DNA from: DASUSF01 sp036375275
GTDB taxonomy: Bacteria; Pseudomonadota; Alphaproteobacteria; Geminicoccales; Geminicoccaceae
NCBI GenBank assembly: GCA_036375275.1
Contig: DASUSF010000069.1
Coordinates: 1 to 6,119, forward strand
DNA: 6,119 bases
Direction of reading: 5' to 3'
A program made the position numbers and the translations under genes. The notes under the pieces were generated by a model. It worked only from the letters and a program-made list of their open reading frames with translations. It did no database searches and had not been told where the DNA came from. Numbering within the stretch: the stretch's first letter is position 1; the number at the start of each line of letters is the position of its first letter. This document shows, piece after piece, positions 1-5,843 of this stretch.

Positions 1-504
1 GAACATGATCAGGAAGCCGACCACGACGACGGTCGCGACGGCGCCGAGGACCATGAACAGGAGCCCCCACCAGAAGGTCCGGATCAGCCAGTCGAAGTGC
101 GACGCCTGCCAGCTGCCGCGCGCGTCGTTGCGCTTGGCGTATGCGATGATCACTCCGACCACTGCCGTCAGGCCGTTGACGAAGCTCAGCGCGTAAAGCG
201 CGTAGATCAGGTGCAGGACGGTGTTGTCGACGGCCTGCCCGGCGACGATCAGCCGGGGCGGCTTCGCCTTGGCGACCTGGTTCCGGCCGCGGAACAGGTC
301 CTCGATCTCCGGGAACTGGTCGGCCGGGCGCCAGTCCTCGTTCGGGCCTTCCTCGGCGAGCAGGGACGAGCGGCCGAGCCGGCCCTCGCCGATCAGCTCC
401 TCGAGCTCGGCCCGGTCGTAGGGCCCGAACACCTGATCGCCGAACCTGAGGCGCCAGCGCCGTGGAGGCGGCGGTGGCGGGGGAGGGGCGCTCGCATCGA
501 TCAT
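1..504 (-). CDS. GYF_2-domain membrane protein, DUF4870-like (partial, 3' end outside window)
   Basis: The frame is open from an ATG at 504 down to base 1, giving the first 168 residues; the stop lies outside the window. In order: a run of eight prolines (residues 7-14); a GYF_2/DUF4339-type domain (about 17-70) with the pattern W17-R-L-R-F-G, then FGPY at 26-29, an ELEELI helix, and EDWRPADQF at 56-64; a charged linker; and two hydrophobic segments (about 96-122 and 144-167). The loop YAKRNDARGSW followed by SHFDWLIRTFWW resembles small DUF4870-like bacterial membrane proteins. It probably sits in the inner membrane with the GYF domain in the cytoplasm, perhaps binding proline-rich partners; its role is unknown. 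No strong Shine-Dalgarno sequence precedes the ATG. It is divergent from zur, but nothing in it suggests a zinc function. The domain calls are by pattern only. Confidence 0.8.
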   Translation of the reverse strand, partial: MIDASAPPPPPPPPRRWRLRFGDQVFGPYDRAELEELIGEGRLGRSSLLAEEGPNEDWRPADQFPEIEDLFRGRNQVAKAKPPRLIVAGQAVDNTVLHLIYALYALSFVNGLTAVVGVIIAYAKRNDARGSWQASHFDWLIRTFWWGLLFMVLGAVATVVVVGFLIMF

Positions 505-560
505 GGGCGGAGATCTTGGCAGCCGGCTCCCGAAGTGCAAGCTCGGCGGCGCCGGCTGAG

Positions 561-574
561 GACGCTATAACGTC
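561..574. promoter_or_regulatory. Candidate zur promoter -10 with overlapping inverted repeat
   Basis: The sequence GACGCTATAACGTC is an inverted repeat matching at 12 of 14 positions around a central TATA. It contains TATAAC (566-571), one base off the -10 consensus, about 33 bases before the zur start. A direct repeat CGTCACGTCA follows at 571-580. No clear -35 box was found. Zur proteins often regulate their own operon by binding AT-rich palindromes, so this could be an operator, but it does not match the longer alphaproteobacterial Zur box well. This is inference from position and symmetry. Confidence 0.3.
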
Positions 575-592
575 ACGTCACCGGCAGCTGGC

Positions 593-596
593 GGAG
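593..596 (+). promoter_or_regulatory. Ribosome binding site for zur (supports GTG start)
   Basis: GGAG lies 7 bases before the GTG at 604. It is the only good Shine-Dalgarno match near the start of the open frame, so it supports GTG 604 as the initiator even though there is no ATG. Confidence 0.55.
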
Positions 597-603
597 CTTC
601 GGG

Positions 604-1077
604 GTGGATCACGATCACGGCCTCTGCATAGACGGCGCGCTCGCCCGCGCGGACGGCCTCTGCAACCGGCGCGGCGCCCGCCTGACCGTGCTCCGGCGGC
701 GGGTGCTGGAGCTGGTCTGGCAGGACCACACCGCGGTCAAGGCCTACGACCTGCTCCGCCAGCTCGGCGAGCACCCGGCCGCCGCGTCCGCCAGCGTCAA
801 GCCGCCGACGGTCTACCGGGCGCTCGACTTTCTCCTCGCCCACGGCCTGATCCACCGGCTCGAAAGCCTGAACGCCTACGTCGGCTGCCCGCGTCCGGAC
901 CGAGCGCACGACGGGTCGTTCCTGATCTGCGAGCGCTGCGGGAAGGTGCGGGAGGTCGGGAGCGAGGCGCTCGACAGCCTGCTCGACGAGGCGGCGGCGG
1001 ACCACGACTTCACGCTCCGGGCGCGGACCGTGGAGCTGCGCGGGATCTGCCGGCCGTGCCAGGGCCGGCCCTCGTGA
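604..1077 (+). CDS. zur: Fur-family zinc uptake regulator Zur
   Basis: This encodes a 157-residue Fur-family repressor that binds DNA when loaded with zinc and shuts off zinc uptake genes. The N-terminal winged helix includes LTVLRRRVLELVW (27-39) and the recognition region PPTVYRALDFL (67-77). The metal sites fit Zur rather than Fur: structural CxxC pairs at C109/C112 and C149/C152, and a regulatory set at H84, C95, H102 and E117. The spacings match the E. coli Zur ligands (H77, C88, H96, E111; C103, C106, C143, C146) if one residue is deleted between C95 and H102. The GTG start has GGAG 7 bases upstream. The stop overlaps the znuC start by four bases (GTGA), so the two genes are very likely cotranscribed and translationally coupled. 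The short N-terminal His/Cys cluster (H3, H5, C8) is of unknown relevance. Confidence 0.93.
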   Translation: MDHDHGLCIDGALARADGLCNRRGARLTVLRRRVLELVWQDHTAVKAYDLLRQLGEHPAAASASVKPPTVYRALDFLLAHGLIHRLESLNAYVGCPRPDRAHDGSFLICERCGKVREVGSEALDSLLDEAAADHDFTLRARTVELRGICRPCQGRPS

Positions 1078-1841
1078 GCGGGACCCTGGTCGCGGCGCAC
1101 GGCGTCACCGTGCGCGCCGGCGCCCGCACGATCCTCCGCGAGGTCGATCTCGAGGTCCGGAGCGGGGAGATCGTCGCCCTGATCGGGCCGAACGGCGCCG
1201 GTAAGACCACGCTGCTCCGGGTCCTGCTCGGCATCGTCCGGCCCGCGGCCGGCAGCGTCGAGCGCTCCGCCGGCCTGACCATCGGCTACGTGCCGCAGCG
1301 GCTCCGGCTCGATCCGATCCTGCCGATCGACGTCCGCCGCCTGCTCCGTCTGGCCGGACGCTCGAGGAAGATCCGGCTGCAGACGGCGCTGCGCGAGGTC
1401 GGGGCGGAGCACCTGCTCGACACCTCGCTGCACGACCTTTCGGGCGGAGAGTTCCAGCGGGTGCTGCTGGCCTACGCGCTGATCCGCGAGCCGGCGCTCC
1501 TGATCCTCGACGAGCCGGCGCAGGGCATCGACCTCGCCGGCCAGATCGAGCTCTACGCCTTGATCGAGCGGATCCGGAACCAGCGCGGATGCGGCGTGCT
1601 GCTGGTCAGCCACGACCTGCACATCGTCATGGCCGCGACCGACCGGGTGGTGTGCCTGAACCAGCACGTCTGCTGCTCCGGGCGCCCCGAGACGGTGAGC
1701 CGGACCCCCGAGTACGTCCACCTGTTCGGCCAGCGGGGCGCCGATCGTCTCGCGGTCTACCACCACGAGCACGACCACCGTCACGACCTCGGCGGGCGGG
1801 TGGTCGAGCCCGAGCGCGCCCCGCCCGCTCCGGACGCCTGA
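1074..1841 (+). CDS. znuC: Zinc ABC transporter ATP-binding protein ZnuC
   Basis: This encodes the 255-residue ATPase that powers zinc import through ZnuB from the cytoplasmic side. Visible motifs are Walker A GPNGAGKTT (38-46), Q-loop Q75 in GYVPQ, the ABC signature LSGGEFQR (122-129), Walker B LLILDEP (142-148) and the H-loop SHD (179-181). The tail has the histidine-rich stretch YHHEHDHRHD (229-238), common in ZnuC proteins and thought to bind metal. The GTG at 1074 was chosen because it overlaps the zur stop and places Walker A at the usual distance from the N terminus; the open frame continues far upstream through zur without homology. The neighbours zur and znuB fix the zinc assignment; from the ATPase alone, a manganese or iron importer of the same class would be possible. 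Confidence 0.94.
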   Translation: MSGTLVAAHGVTVRAGARTILREVDLEVRSGEIVALIGPNGAGKTTLLRVLLGIVRPAAGSVERSAGLTIGYVPQRLRLDPILPIDVRRLLRLAGRSRKIRLQTALREVGAEHLLDTSLHDLSGGEFQRVLLAYALIREPALLILDEPAQGIDLAGQIELYALIERIRNQRGCGVLLVSHDLHIVMAATDRVVCLNQHVCCSGRPETVSRTPEYVHLFGQRGADRLAVYHHEHDHRHDLGGRVVEPERAPPAPDA

Positions 1842-1845
1842 GCCG

Positions 1846-2640
1846 ATGCTCGACGACTTCCTGATCCGGGCGGCGCTCGGCGGCATCGGCGTGGCGCTCC
1901 TCGCCGGCCCGCTCGGCTGCGTCGTGGTCTGGCGGCGGATGGCGTTCTTCGGCAGCGCCCTCGCCCATTCGGCCCTGCTCGGGGTGGGTCTCGGCGCGGT
2001 CCTCGCGCTCCCGATGACGCTGACCACGCTCGCCGTCTGCCTCCTGTTCGCGCTGCTGCTGGCGGGGTTCCAGGAGCAGCGGCTGCTGGCCGACGACACG
2101 GTGCTCGGGATCATCGCCCACGCCGCGCTCGCCCTCGGGCTGATCGTGGTCGGCTTCGCCGAGACCGTGCGGGTCGACCTCGTCGGCTACCTGTTCGGCG
2201 ATCTGCTCTCGGTCGGCCGCAGCGACCTGGTCTGGATCTTCGTCGGCGGCGCGGCGGTGCTCGCGGCGCTGGTCCGACTCTGGCCGTCGCTGCTCCGGCT
2301 GACCCTGAACGAGGAGCTGGCCCGGGCCGAAGGGGTCGCGGTCCGCCCGGTCCGGATCATGTTCATGCTGCTGATGGCGGCGAGCGTCGCGATCGGCATG
2401 AAGATCGTCGGCATCCTGCTCGTGGTCTCGCTGCTGGTCATCCCGGCCGCGGCCGCGCGCCCCTTCGCCCGGACGCCGGAGCAGATGGCGGGGCTCGCAG
2501 CATTGGTCGGCGCGCTCGCGGTCCTGCTCGGCCTCTGGGGCTCGGTCCGGTTCGACACCCCGAGCGGACCCTCCATCGTGGTTGCCGCGTCCGCGCTGTT
2601 CGCCGCCGGCATGGTCTGGCAGGGCGTGCGCCGCGCCTGA
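1846..2640 (+). CDS. znuB: Zinc ABC transporter permease ZnuB
   Basis: This encodes a 264-residue inner-membrane permease of the ABC-3 family, which forms the zinc channel with ZnuC. Hydrophobic segments lie at about 10-29, 38-55, 57-75, 85-104, 127-145, 171-205 (probably two helices), 213-232 and 243-260. Family-typical stretches are FFGSALAHSALLG (34-46), GYLFGDLLSV (114-123), LNEELARAEGV (154-164) and KIVGILLVVSLLVIPAAAA (186-204). The ATG lies four bases after the znuC stop with no strong Shine-Dalgarno sequence, so translation probably depends on coupling to znuC. The length is normal for the family and the frame is intact. A substrate-binding partner (ZnuA) does not follow; the next gene is convergent. 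Confidence 0.93.
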   Translation: MLDDFLIRAALGGIGVALLAGPLGCVVVWRRMAFFGSALAHSALLGVGLGAVLALPMTLTTLAVCLLFALLLAGFQEQRLLADDTVLGIIAHAALALGLIVVGFAETVRVDLVGYLFGDLLSVGRSDLVWIFVGGAAVLAALVRLWPSLLRLTLNEELARAEGVAVRPVRIMFMLLMAASVAIGMKIVGILLVVSLLVIPAAAARPFARTPEQMAGLAALVGALAVLLGLWGSVRFDTPSGPSIVVAASALFAAGMVWQGVRRA

Positions 2641-2673
2641 GCGCGCTTCGCGGGTCGAGCCATTCGCACCGGC

Positions 2674-2689
2674 CGGCGGGCTGCCGCCG
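2674..2689. terminator. Possible bidirectional GC hairpin between znuB and protease gene
   Basis: CGGCGG and CCGCCG form a perfect 6-bp stem around a GCTG loop in the 49-base gap between two convergent genes. There is no T run on either strand, so it is not a classical intrinsic terminator. Its position between convergent stops is the main argument. Confidence 0.3.
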
Positions 2690-3409
2690 TCAGCGCTGCC
2701 CGACTCCGACGGCGACCTCCCCGACCGGGGGGACGACCACGATCCCGACCTCCTCGCCCGAGGGCAGCCGCTCCTTGGCCGACATCACCCCGATCACCTC
2801 GTAGCCGGCCGCGGTCTCGAGCAGCAGGGGCGAGCCGGAGAGGCCGGGGCCCGTGCCTTCGCCGCAGCTGTAGGTGAGGAGACGGCCGCTCGGGTTCAGC
2901 TCCTCGATGCTGCAGCGGGCGAGGCTCGTCACCATCTCCGGACCGTCGGCCGAGCGGATCAAGGCCGCCTTGACCACGTCCTCCCGGAACACGAAGGCCA
3001 GCCGCGCGGCGCGCTCGCCGGCCAGAGGGAGCGGCGCGGGCGGGGCCGCCGCGTCGACCTCGACGCGGAGGATCGCCCAATCCTCCTGAAGATCGAGAAT
3101 CGCGCCGGAAGGACCCAGCGCCGGCCTCGCCGGCAGCGTCACCCCGCGCACCACGAACTCGCGGCCCGCCGCCACGACCGTCACCTCGCCCGGAGCCGGC
3201 GGCCGCCACGAGCGGCGGTCGACGATGCAGTGCGCGGCCGTGAGCGCGCGGTCCGGCCCGACGAACACCGCCTGACAGGGGCCGCTCTCGCCGCGCGTCT
3301 GGACCCGGCCGATCGTCGCCGAGAGGTCCGGCTGCCCGCCCTGACCGCCGCGGCAGCCCGCTCCGAGCATCGCCAGCGGCAGAAGGAGCAGGAGGAGGCG
3401 CCGATGCAT
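2690..3409 (-). CDS. Trypsin-like serine protease, predicted lipoprotein
   Basis: This encodes a 239-residue protein predicted to be exported as a lipoprotein: MHRR, a leucine-rich core, and the lipobox LGAGC with C19 as the acylated residue. The rest has the chymotrypsin-fold triad: H60 in LTAAHC (56-61), D110 in EDWAIL (109-114) and S191 in GLSGSP (189-194), where trypsin has GDSGGP. C45 and C61 match the conserved disulfide around the catalytic histidine; C166 and C182 may form a second. The ATG at 3409 was chosen because it starts a standard lipoprotein signal; the open frame extends 13 codons further to a GTG that would spoil it. No clear Shine-Dalgarno sequence was seen. It converges on znuB and diverges from the thiamine-diphosphate enzyme gene. 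The substrate is unknown; S1-family members of this size often act in the envelope. Confidence 0.82.
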   Translation of the reverse strand: MHRRLLLLLLPLAMLGAGCRGGQGGQPDLSATIGRVQTRGESGPCQAVFVGPDRALTAAHCIVDRRSWRPPAPGEVTVVAAGREFVVRGVTLPARPALGPSGAILDLQEDWAILRVEVDAAAPPAPLPLAGERAARLAFVFREDVVKAALIRSADGPEMVTSLARCSIEELNPSGRLLTYSCGEGTGPGLSGSPLLLETAAGYEVIGVMSAKERLPSGEEVGIVVVPPVGEVAVGVGQR

Positions 3410-3541
3410 GCTCTGGCCGAGGGTCCGGGAGCACCACCAGACCACCAACCGCGCCGGCGCTCAAGGATGCCGGCGTCGTCCGCCACGGTCGGGCCTCAGA
3501 CCAGCGTGGAACACAGCCGGGGGCGGATCGTTAGGAGAGCG

Positions 3542-3655
3542 ATGCCTCACGCCCGGGCAGGCCGGAGGGCAGCCGGCTCCGGGCCGGCCCGTGCCGGAGG
3601 GAGCGCTCGGGGCGGACGGCCGCGGGCGCGAAGATCGCCAGTGGAGTGGAGCTGA
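3542..3655 (+). CDS. Possible Arg-rich 37-residue leader ORF upstream of the ThDP enzyme
   Basis: An ATG at 3542 preceded by AGGAG (3533-3537, 4 bases away) opens a 37-codon frame whose TGA shares its A with the ATG of the next gene (TGATG). The product would contain ten arginines and many glycines and alanines, and matches no family I recognise. The overlap and the ribosome-binding-like sequence are what a translationally coupled leader would show. In DNA this GC-rich, however, Arg/Gly/Ala-rich open frames arise by chance, and the start spacing is short. Treat it as doubtful. Confidence 0.22.
   Translation: MPHARAGRRAAGSGPARAGGSARGGRPRARRSPVEWS
3643..3646 (+). promoter_or_regulatory. Ribosome binding site deciding the ThDP enzyme start
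   Basis: GGAG at 3643-3646 lies 8 bases before the ATG at 3655, an ideal distance. A GTG at 3646 in the same frame would overlap this motif and has no site of its own. The ATG is therefore preferred, making the protein three residues shorter than the longest open frame. Confidence 0.55.
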
Positions 3656-5427
3656 TGAGCAGGACCGTCGCCGACTTCATGCTCGACCGTCTGCACCAGT
3701 GGGGGGTCGAGCGGATCTACGGCTACCCCGGCGACGGCATCAACGGCATCCTCGGCGCCTTCGACCGCGCGGAGGACAAGCTTCAGTTCATTCAGACGCC
3801 GCACGAGGAGGTCGCGGCCTTCATGGCCTGCGCCCACGCCAAGTTCACCGGCCGCCCGGGCGTCTGCCTCGCGACCTCCGGCCCGGGCGCGATCCACCTC
3901 CTGAACGGGCTCTACGACGCCAAGCTCGACCACGCGCCGGTGGTCGCGATCGTCGGCCAGCAGAAGCGGATGGCGCTCGGCGCGCACTACCAGCAGGAGG
4001 TCGACCTCGTCTCCCTGTTCAAGGACGTGGCCGGCGCCTACGTCCACGTCTGCCAGGCGCCGGCGCAGATGCGCCATCTGGTCGACCGCGCGATGCGGAT
4101 CGCCGCCGCCGAGCGGACCGTCACCTGCATCATCGTTCCGGGCGACGTCCAGGAGCTGGATGCCGTCGAGAGCCCGCCCCGGATCCACGGCGCGGTATAC
4201 TCCAGCGTCGGCTACACGCCGCCGCGGGTGGTGCCGGCGGAAGCCGATCTCCGGCGGGCGGCCGAGATCCTGAACGAGGGCGAGCGGGTCGCGATGCTGG
4301 TCGGCGCAGGCGCGCTGCACGCGACCGACGAGGTGATCGAGGTCGCCGAGCTGCTCGGAGCCGGCGTCGCCAAGGCGCTGCTCGGCCGCGCCGCGCTGCC
4401 CGACGACCTGCCGTTCGTCACCGGCCAGATCGGACTCCTCGGCACGCGCCCGAGCTACGAGCTGATGACCGGCTGCGACACCCTGCTGATGGTCGGCTCG
4501 AGCTTCCCCTACTCGGAATGGCTGCCCGAGGAGGGGCAGGCGCGCGGCATCCAGATCGACATCGACGGCAAGATGCTCGGCATCCGCTATCCCATGGAGT
4601 CGCTTCTGGTCGGCGACAGCGCCGAGACGCTTCGCGCTCTCGTTCCCCTGCTCCGGCGCAAGACCGATCGGTCCTGGCGCGAGAAGCTGGAGAAGGACAT
4701 CCGGGAATGGTGGGAGGTGGTCGAGGAGCGCTCGATGACCGGCGCCGACCCGATCAACCCCGAGCGCGTGCTCTGGGAGCTCTCGCCGCGGCTCCCCGAC
4801 AACTGCATCATCAGCGCCGATTCCGGCAGCGTCGCCAACTGGTTCGCCCGCAACATGAAGATCCGGCGTGGCATGATGGCGACCCTCTCGGGCAATCTCG
4901 CCACGATGTGCCCGGGCGTTCCCTACGCGCTCGCCGCCAAGTTCAACTTCCCGGAGCGGGTCTCGATCGCGCTGGTCGGCGACGGCGCCATGCAGATGCT
5001 CGGCAACAACTGCCTGATCACGGTGGCCAACCAGTGGCGGACCTGGAGCGACCCCCGCCTGATCACCCTGGTGCTCAACAACCAGGACCTGAACCAGGTG
5101 ACCTGGGAGCAGCGCGTGCTCGCGGGCGATCCGAAGTGGGAGACCTCGCAGAACATCCGCGACTTCCCCTACGCCGCCTATGCCGAGCTCTTGGGGCTGA
5201 AGGGCCTCCGGGTCGAGCGCCCGGAGGAGGTCGGACCCGCCTGGGACGAGGCGCTCCGCGCCGACCGGCCGTGCGTGCTCGACGTGGTGACCGATCCCAA
5301 GGTCCCGCCGCTGCCGCCGCACATCAGCTACTCCCAGGCCAAGAAGTACGCGCAGGCGGTGCTCAAGGGCGATCCCGAGGCGGTCGGCATCATCTGGCGC
5401 TCGATCAGGGAGGTGATGCAGGGCTAG
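3655..5427 (+). CDS. Thiamine-diphosphate-dependent enzyme, PoxB/pyruvate oxidase-like
   Basis: This encodes a 590-residue member of the pyruvate oxidase/acetolactate synthase superfamily, complete with three domains. The N-terminal domain has GYPGDGINGIL (23-33), the likely ThDP-activating glutamate E51 in HEEVAAF, and SGPGAIHLLNGLYDA (75-89). The middle domain (about 195-335) contains MVGSSFPY ending at 286 and QIDID (300-304), both like E. coli PoxB. The C-terminal ThDP/metal motif runs from GDGA (442-445) to N475-N476, about six residues wider than in PoxB owing to an extra stretch RTWSDP. The tail (PPHISYSQAKKYAQAV to the end) parallels the PoxB C terminus, whose last helix binds membrane. 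Decarboxylation of pyruvate or another 2-oxo acid is likely; the substrate and electron acceptor cannot be told. No small subunit gene follows, which argues against a classical acetolactate synthase. Its TAG stop lies inside a terminal inverted repeat of the downstream element. Confidence 0.85.
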   Translation: MSRTVADFMLDRLHQWGVERIYGYPGDGINGILGAFDRAEDKLQFIQTPHEEVAAFMACAHAKFTGRPGVCLATSGPGAIHLLNGLYDAKLDHAPVVAIVGQQKRMALGAHYQQEVDLVSLFKDVAGAYVHVCQAPAQMRHLVDRAMRIAAAERTVTCIIVPGDVQELDAVESPPRIHGAVYSSVGYTPPRVVPAEADLRRAAEILNEGERVAMLVGAGALHATDEVIEVAELLGAGVAKALLGRAALPDDLPFVTGQIGLLGTRPSYELMTGCDTLLMVGSSFPYSEWLPEEGQARGIQIDIDGKMLGIRYPMESLLVGDSAETLRALVPLLRRKTDRSWREKLEKDIREWWEVVEERSMTGADPINPERVLWELSPRLPDNCIISADSGSVANWFARNMKIRRGMMATLSGNLATMCPGVPYALAAKFNFPERVSIALVGDGAMQMLGNNCLITVANQWRTWSDPRLITLVLNNQDLNQVTWEQRVLAGDPKWETSQNIRDFPYAAYAELLGLKGLRVERPEEVGPAWDEALRADRPCVLDVVTDPKVPPLPPHISYSQAKKYAQAVLKGDPEAVGIIWRSIREVMQG

Positions 5428-5501
5428 AGCGATCTCCGATGAGACAGAACCGGATCGAACCGCGACGTCCTGCCGCTCATCGGAAGAAGATTGCTCTTTT
5501 T
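5428..5501 (+). terminator. Likely intrinsic terminator of the ThDP enzyme gene
   Basis: AGCGATCT (5428-5435) pairs with AGATTGCT (5488-5495, one G-T pair), and CCGATGAG (5436-5443) pairs with CTCATCGG (5476-5483). This gives a 16-bp stem with a 4-base bulge (5484-5487) and a 32-base loop. A run of five T follows at 5497-5501, one base after the stem. The stem starts directly after the stop codon. The large loop is unusual for a terminator, but a stem plus T run at a gene end fits one. Confidence 0.55.
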
Positions 5502-5512
5502 CAATGGATCAC

Positions 5513-5568
5513 AGCGGATTGACCCGATCGGAACCGCTGACAGGCGGTTCCGCATATCGGGATCCGCT
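5513..5568. repeat. 22-bp interrupted stem-loop
   Basis: Three blocks pair in order: AGCGGAT (5513-5519) with ATCCGCT (5562-5568), CCCGAT (5523-5528) with ATCGGG (5556-5561), and CGGAACCGC (5529-5537) with GCGGTTCCG (5544-5552). The loop is TGACAG and each arm has a 3-base bulge (TGA at 5520-5522, CAT at 5553-5555). All 22 pairs are Watson-Crick. It forms the right half of the element at 5423-5573. No T run follows it on the + strand. Confidence 0.7.
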
Positions 5569-5645
5569 CTAGCGGGATGGGAGGCCGGATCAGCATCCGC
5601 CCGCATGGTGCGCCCCGCTCTCCAAGTCCAGCGATCCGGAGTTCG

Positions 5646-5843
5646 ACCATCACCCTCACCCCGTCCCTCTCCCTCAAGGGAGAGGGTGATGGAGATCTCG
5701 CCCTGTCACCACGCATTGATCGAGTTGGGAGAGGAGACGCAGAATGCGGCTCGGCGCCGGCCCTTTCCAATTGTTGGCAGAACGAGTGGCAGTGCTCGCA
5801 CTGAAGCTCCCTCTCCCTGGAGGGAGAGGGACGGGGTGATGGT
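5646..5843. repeat. Inverted pair of REP-like palindromes (REPIN-like)
   Basis: Two copies of the perfect hairpin CCCTCTCCCT-NN-AGGGAGAGGG lie at 5665-5686 (loop CA) and 5809-5830 (loop GG). Each has an asymmetric flank on its outer side, giving a 19-base exact inverted repeat, TCACCCCGTCCCTCTCCCT (5656-5674), against 5821-5839. The similarity extends outward to ACCATCACCC, except that the left copy has TCACCC twice and the right copy once. The 122 bases between the hairpins have no gene but include a small hairpin CAGTGC-TC-GCACTG (5790-5803). GGGAGAGGG palindromes of this style are common as intergenic repeats in GC-rich proteobacteria. Two REPs facing each other is the arrangement called a REPIN, mobilised in trans by RAYT transposases in other bacteria; none is present here. 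Confidence 0.7.

Larger units (their letters stand above)
5423..5573. repeat. MITE-like palindromic element with terminal inverted repeats
   Basis: GCTAGAGCGATC (5423-5434) and GATCCGCTCTAGC (5561-5573) are inverted copies differing by one inserted base, and they bound a 151-base segment that is almost wholly foldable. Inside are a left hairpin (5428-5495) and a right hairpin (5513-5568). The two halves share a similar core: CCGGATCGAACCGC (5450-5463) resembles CCCGATCGGAACCGC (5523-5537). There is no coding potential and no clear target duplication. The left terminal repeat includes the TAG stop of the preceding gene. The layout resembles short interspersed palindromic elements known from alphaproteobacterial intergenic regions, but membership in a named family was not established. 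Confidence 0.55.

Noticed and set aside
876..2114. Long minus-strand frame opposite zur, znuC and znuB
   Set aside because: All three + strand genes have full sets of family motifs across this span; the antisense product has none.
3580..3591. 12-base perfect palindrome CGGGCCGGCCCG and a repeated GCCGGAGGG in the divergent gap
   Set aside because: Pure G/C palindromes of this length are expected by chance at this composition, and nothing about position or spacing marks an operator.
3547..5322. Long open frame on the minus strand opposite the ThDP enzyme gene
   Set aside because: It mirrors the codon pattern of the strongly supported + strand gene, has low-complexity charged content and shows no family motif; it is a product of high GC at third positions.
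3408..5522. 704-codon + strand frame overlapping the ThDP enzyme in another phase
   Set aside because: Its product is Arg/Gly/Ala-rich without domains, while the overlapping frame has all ThDP-enzyme motifs.
5646..5843. CRISPR array or tRNA-like fold
   Set aside because: There are only two repeat units in opposite orientation with a 122-base spacer, which is not a CRISPR layout; no cloverleaf or CCA end was found.
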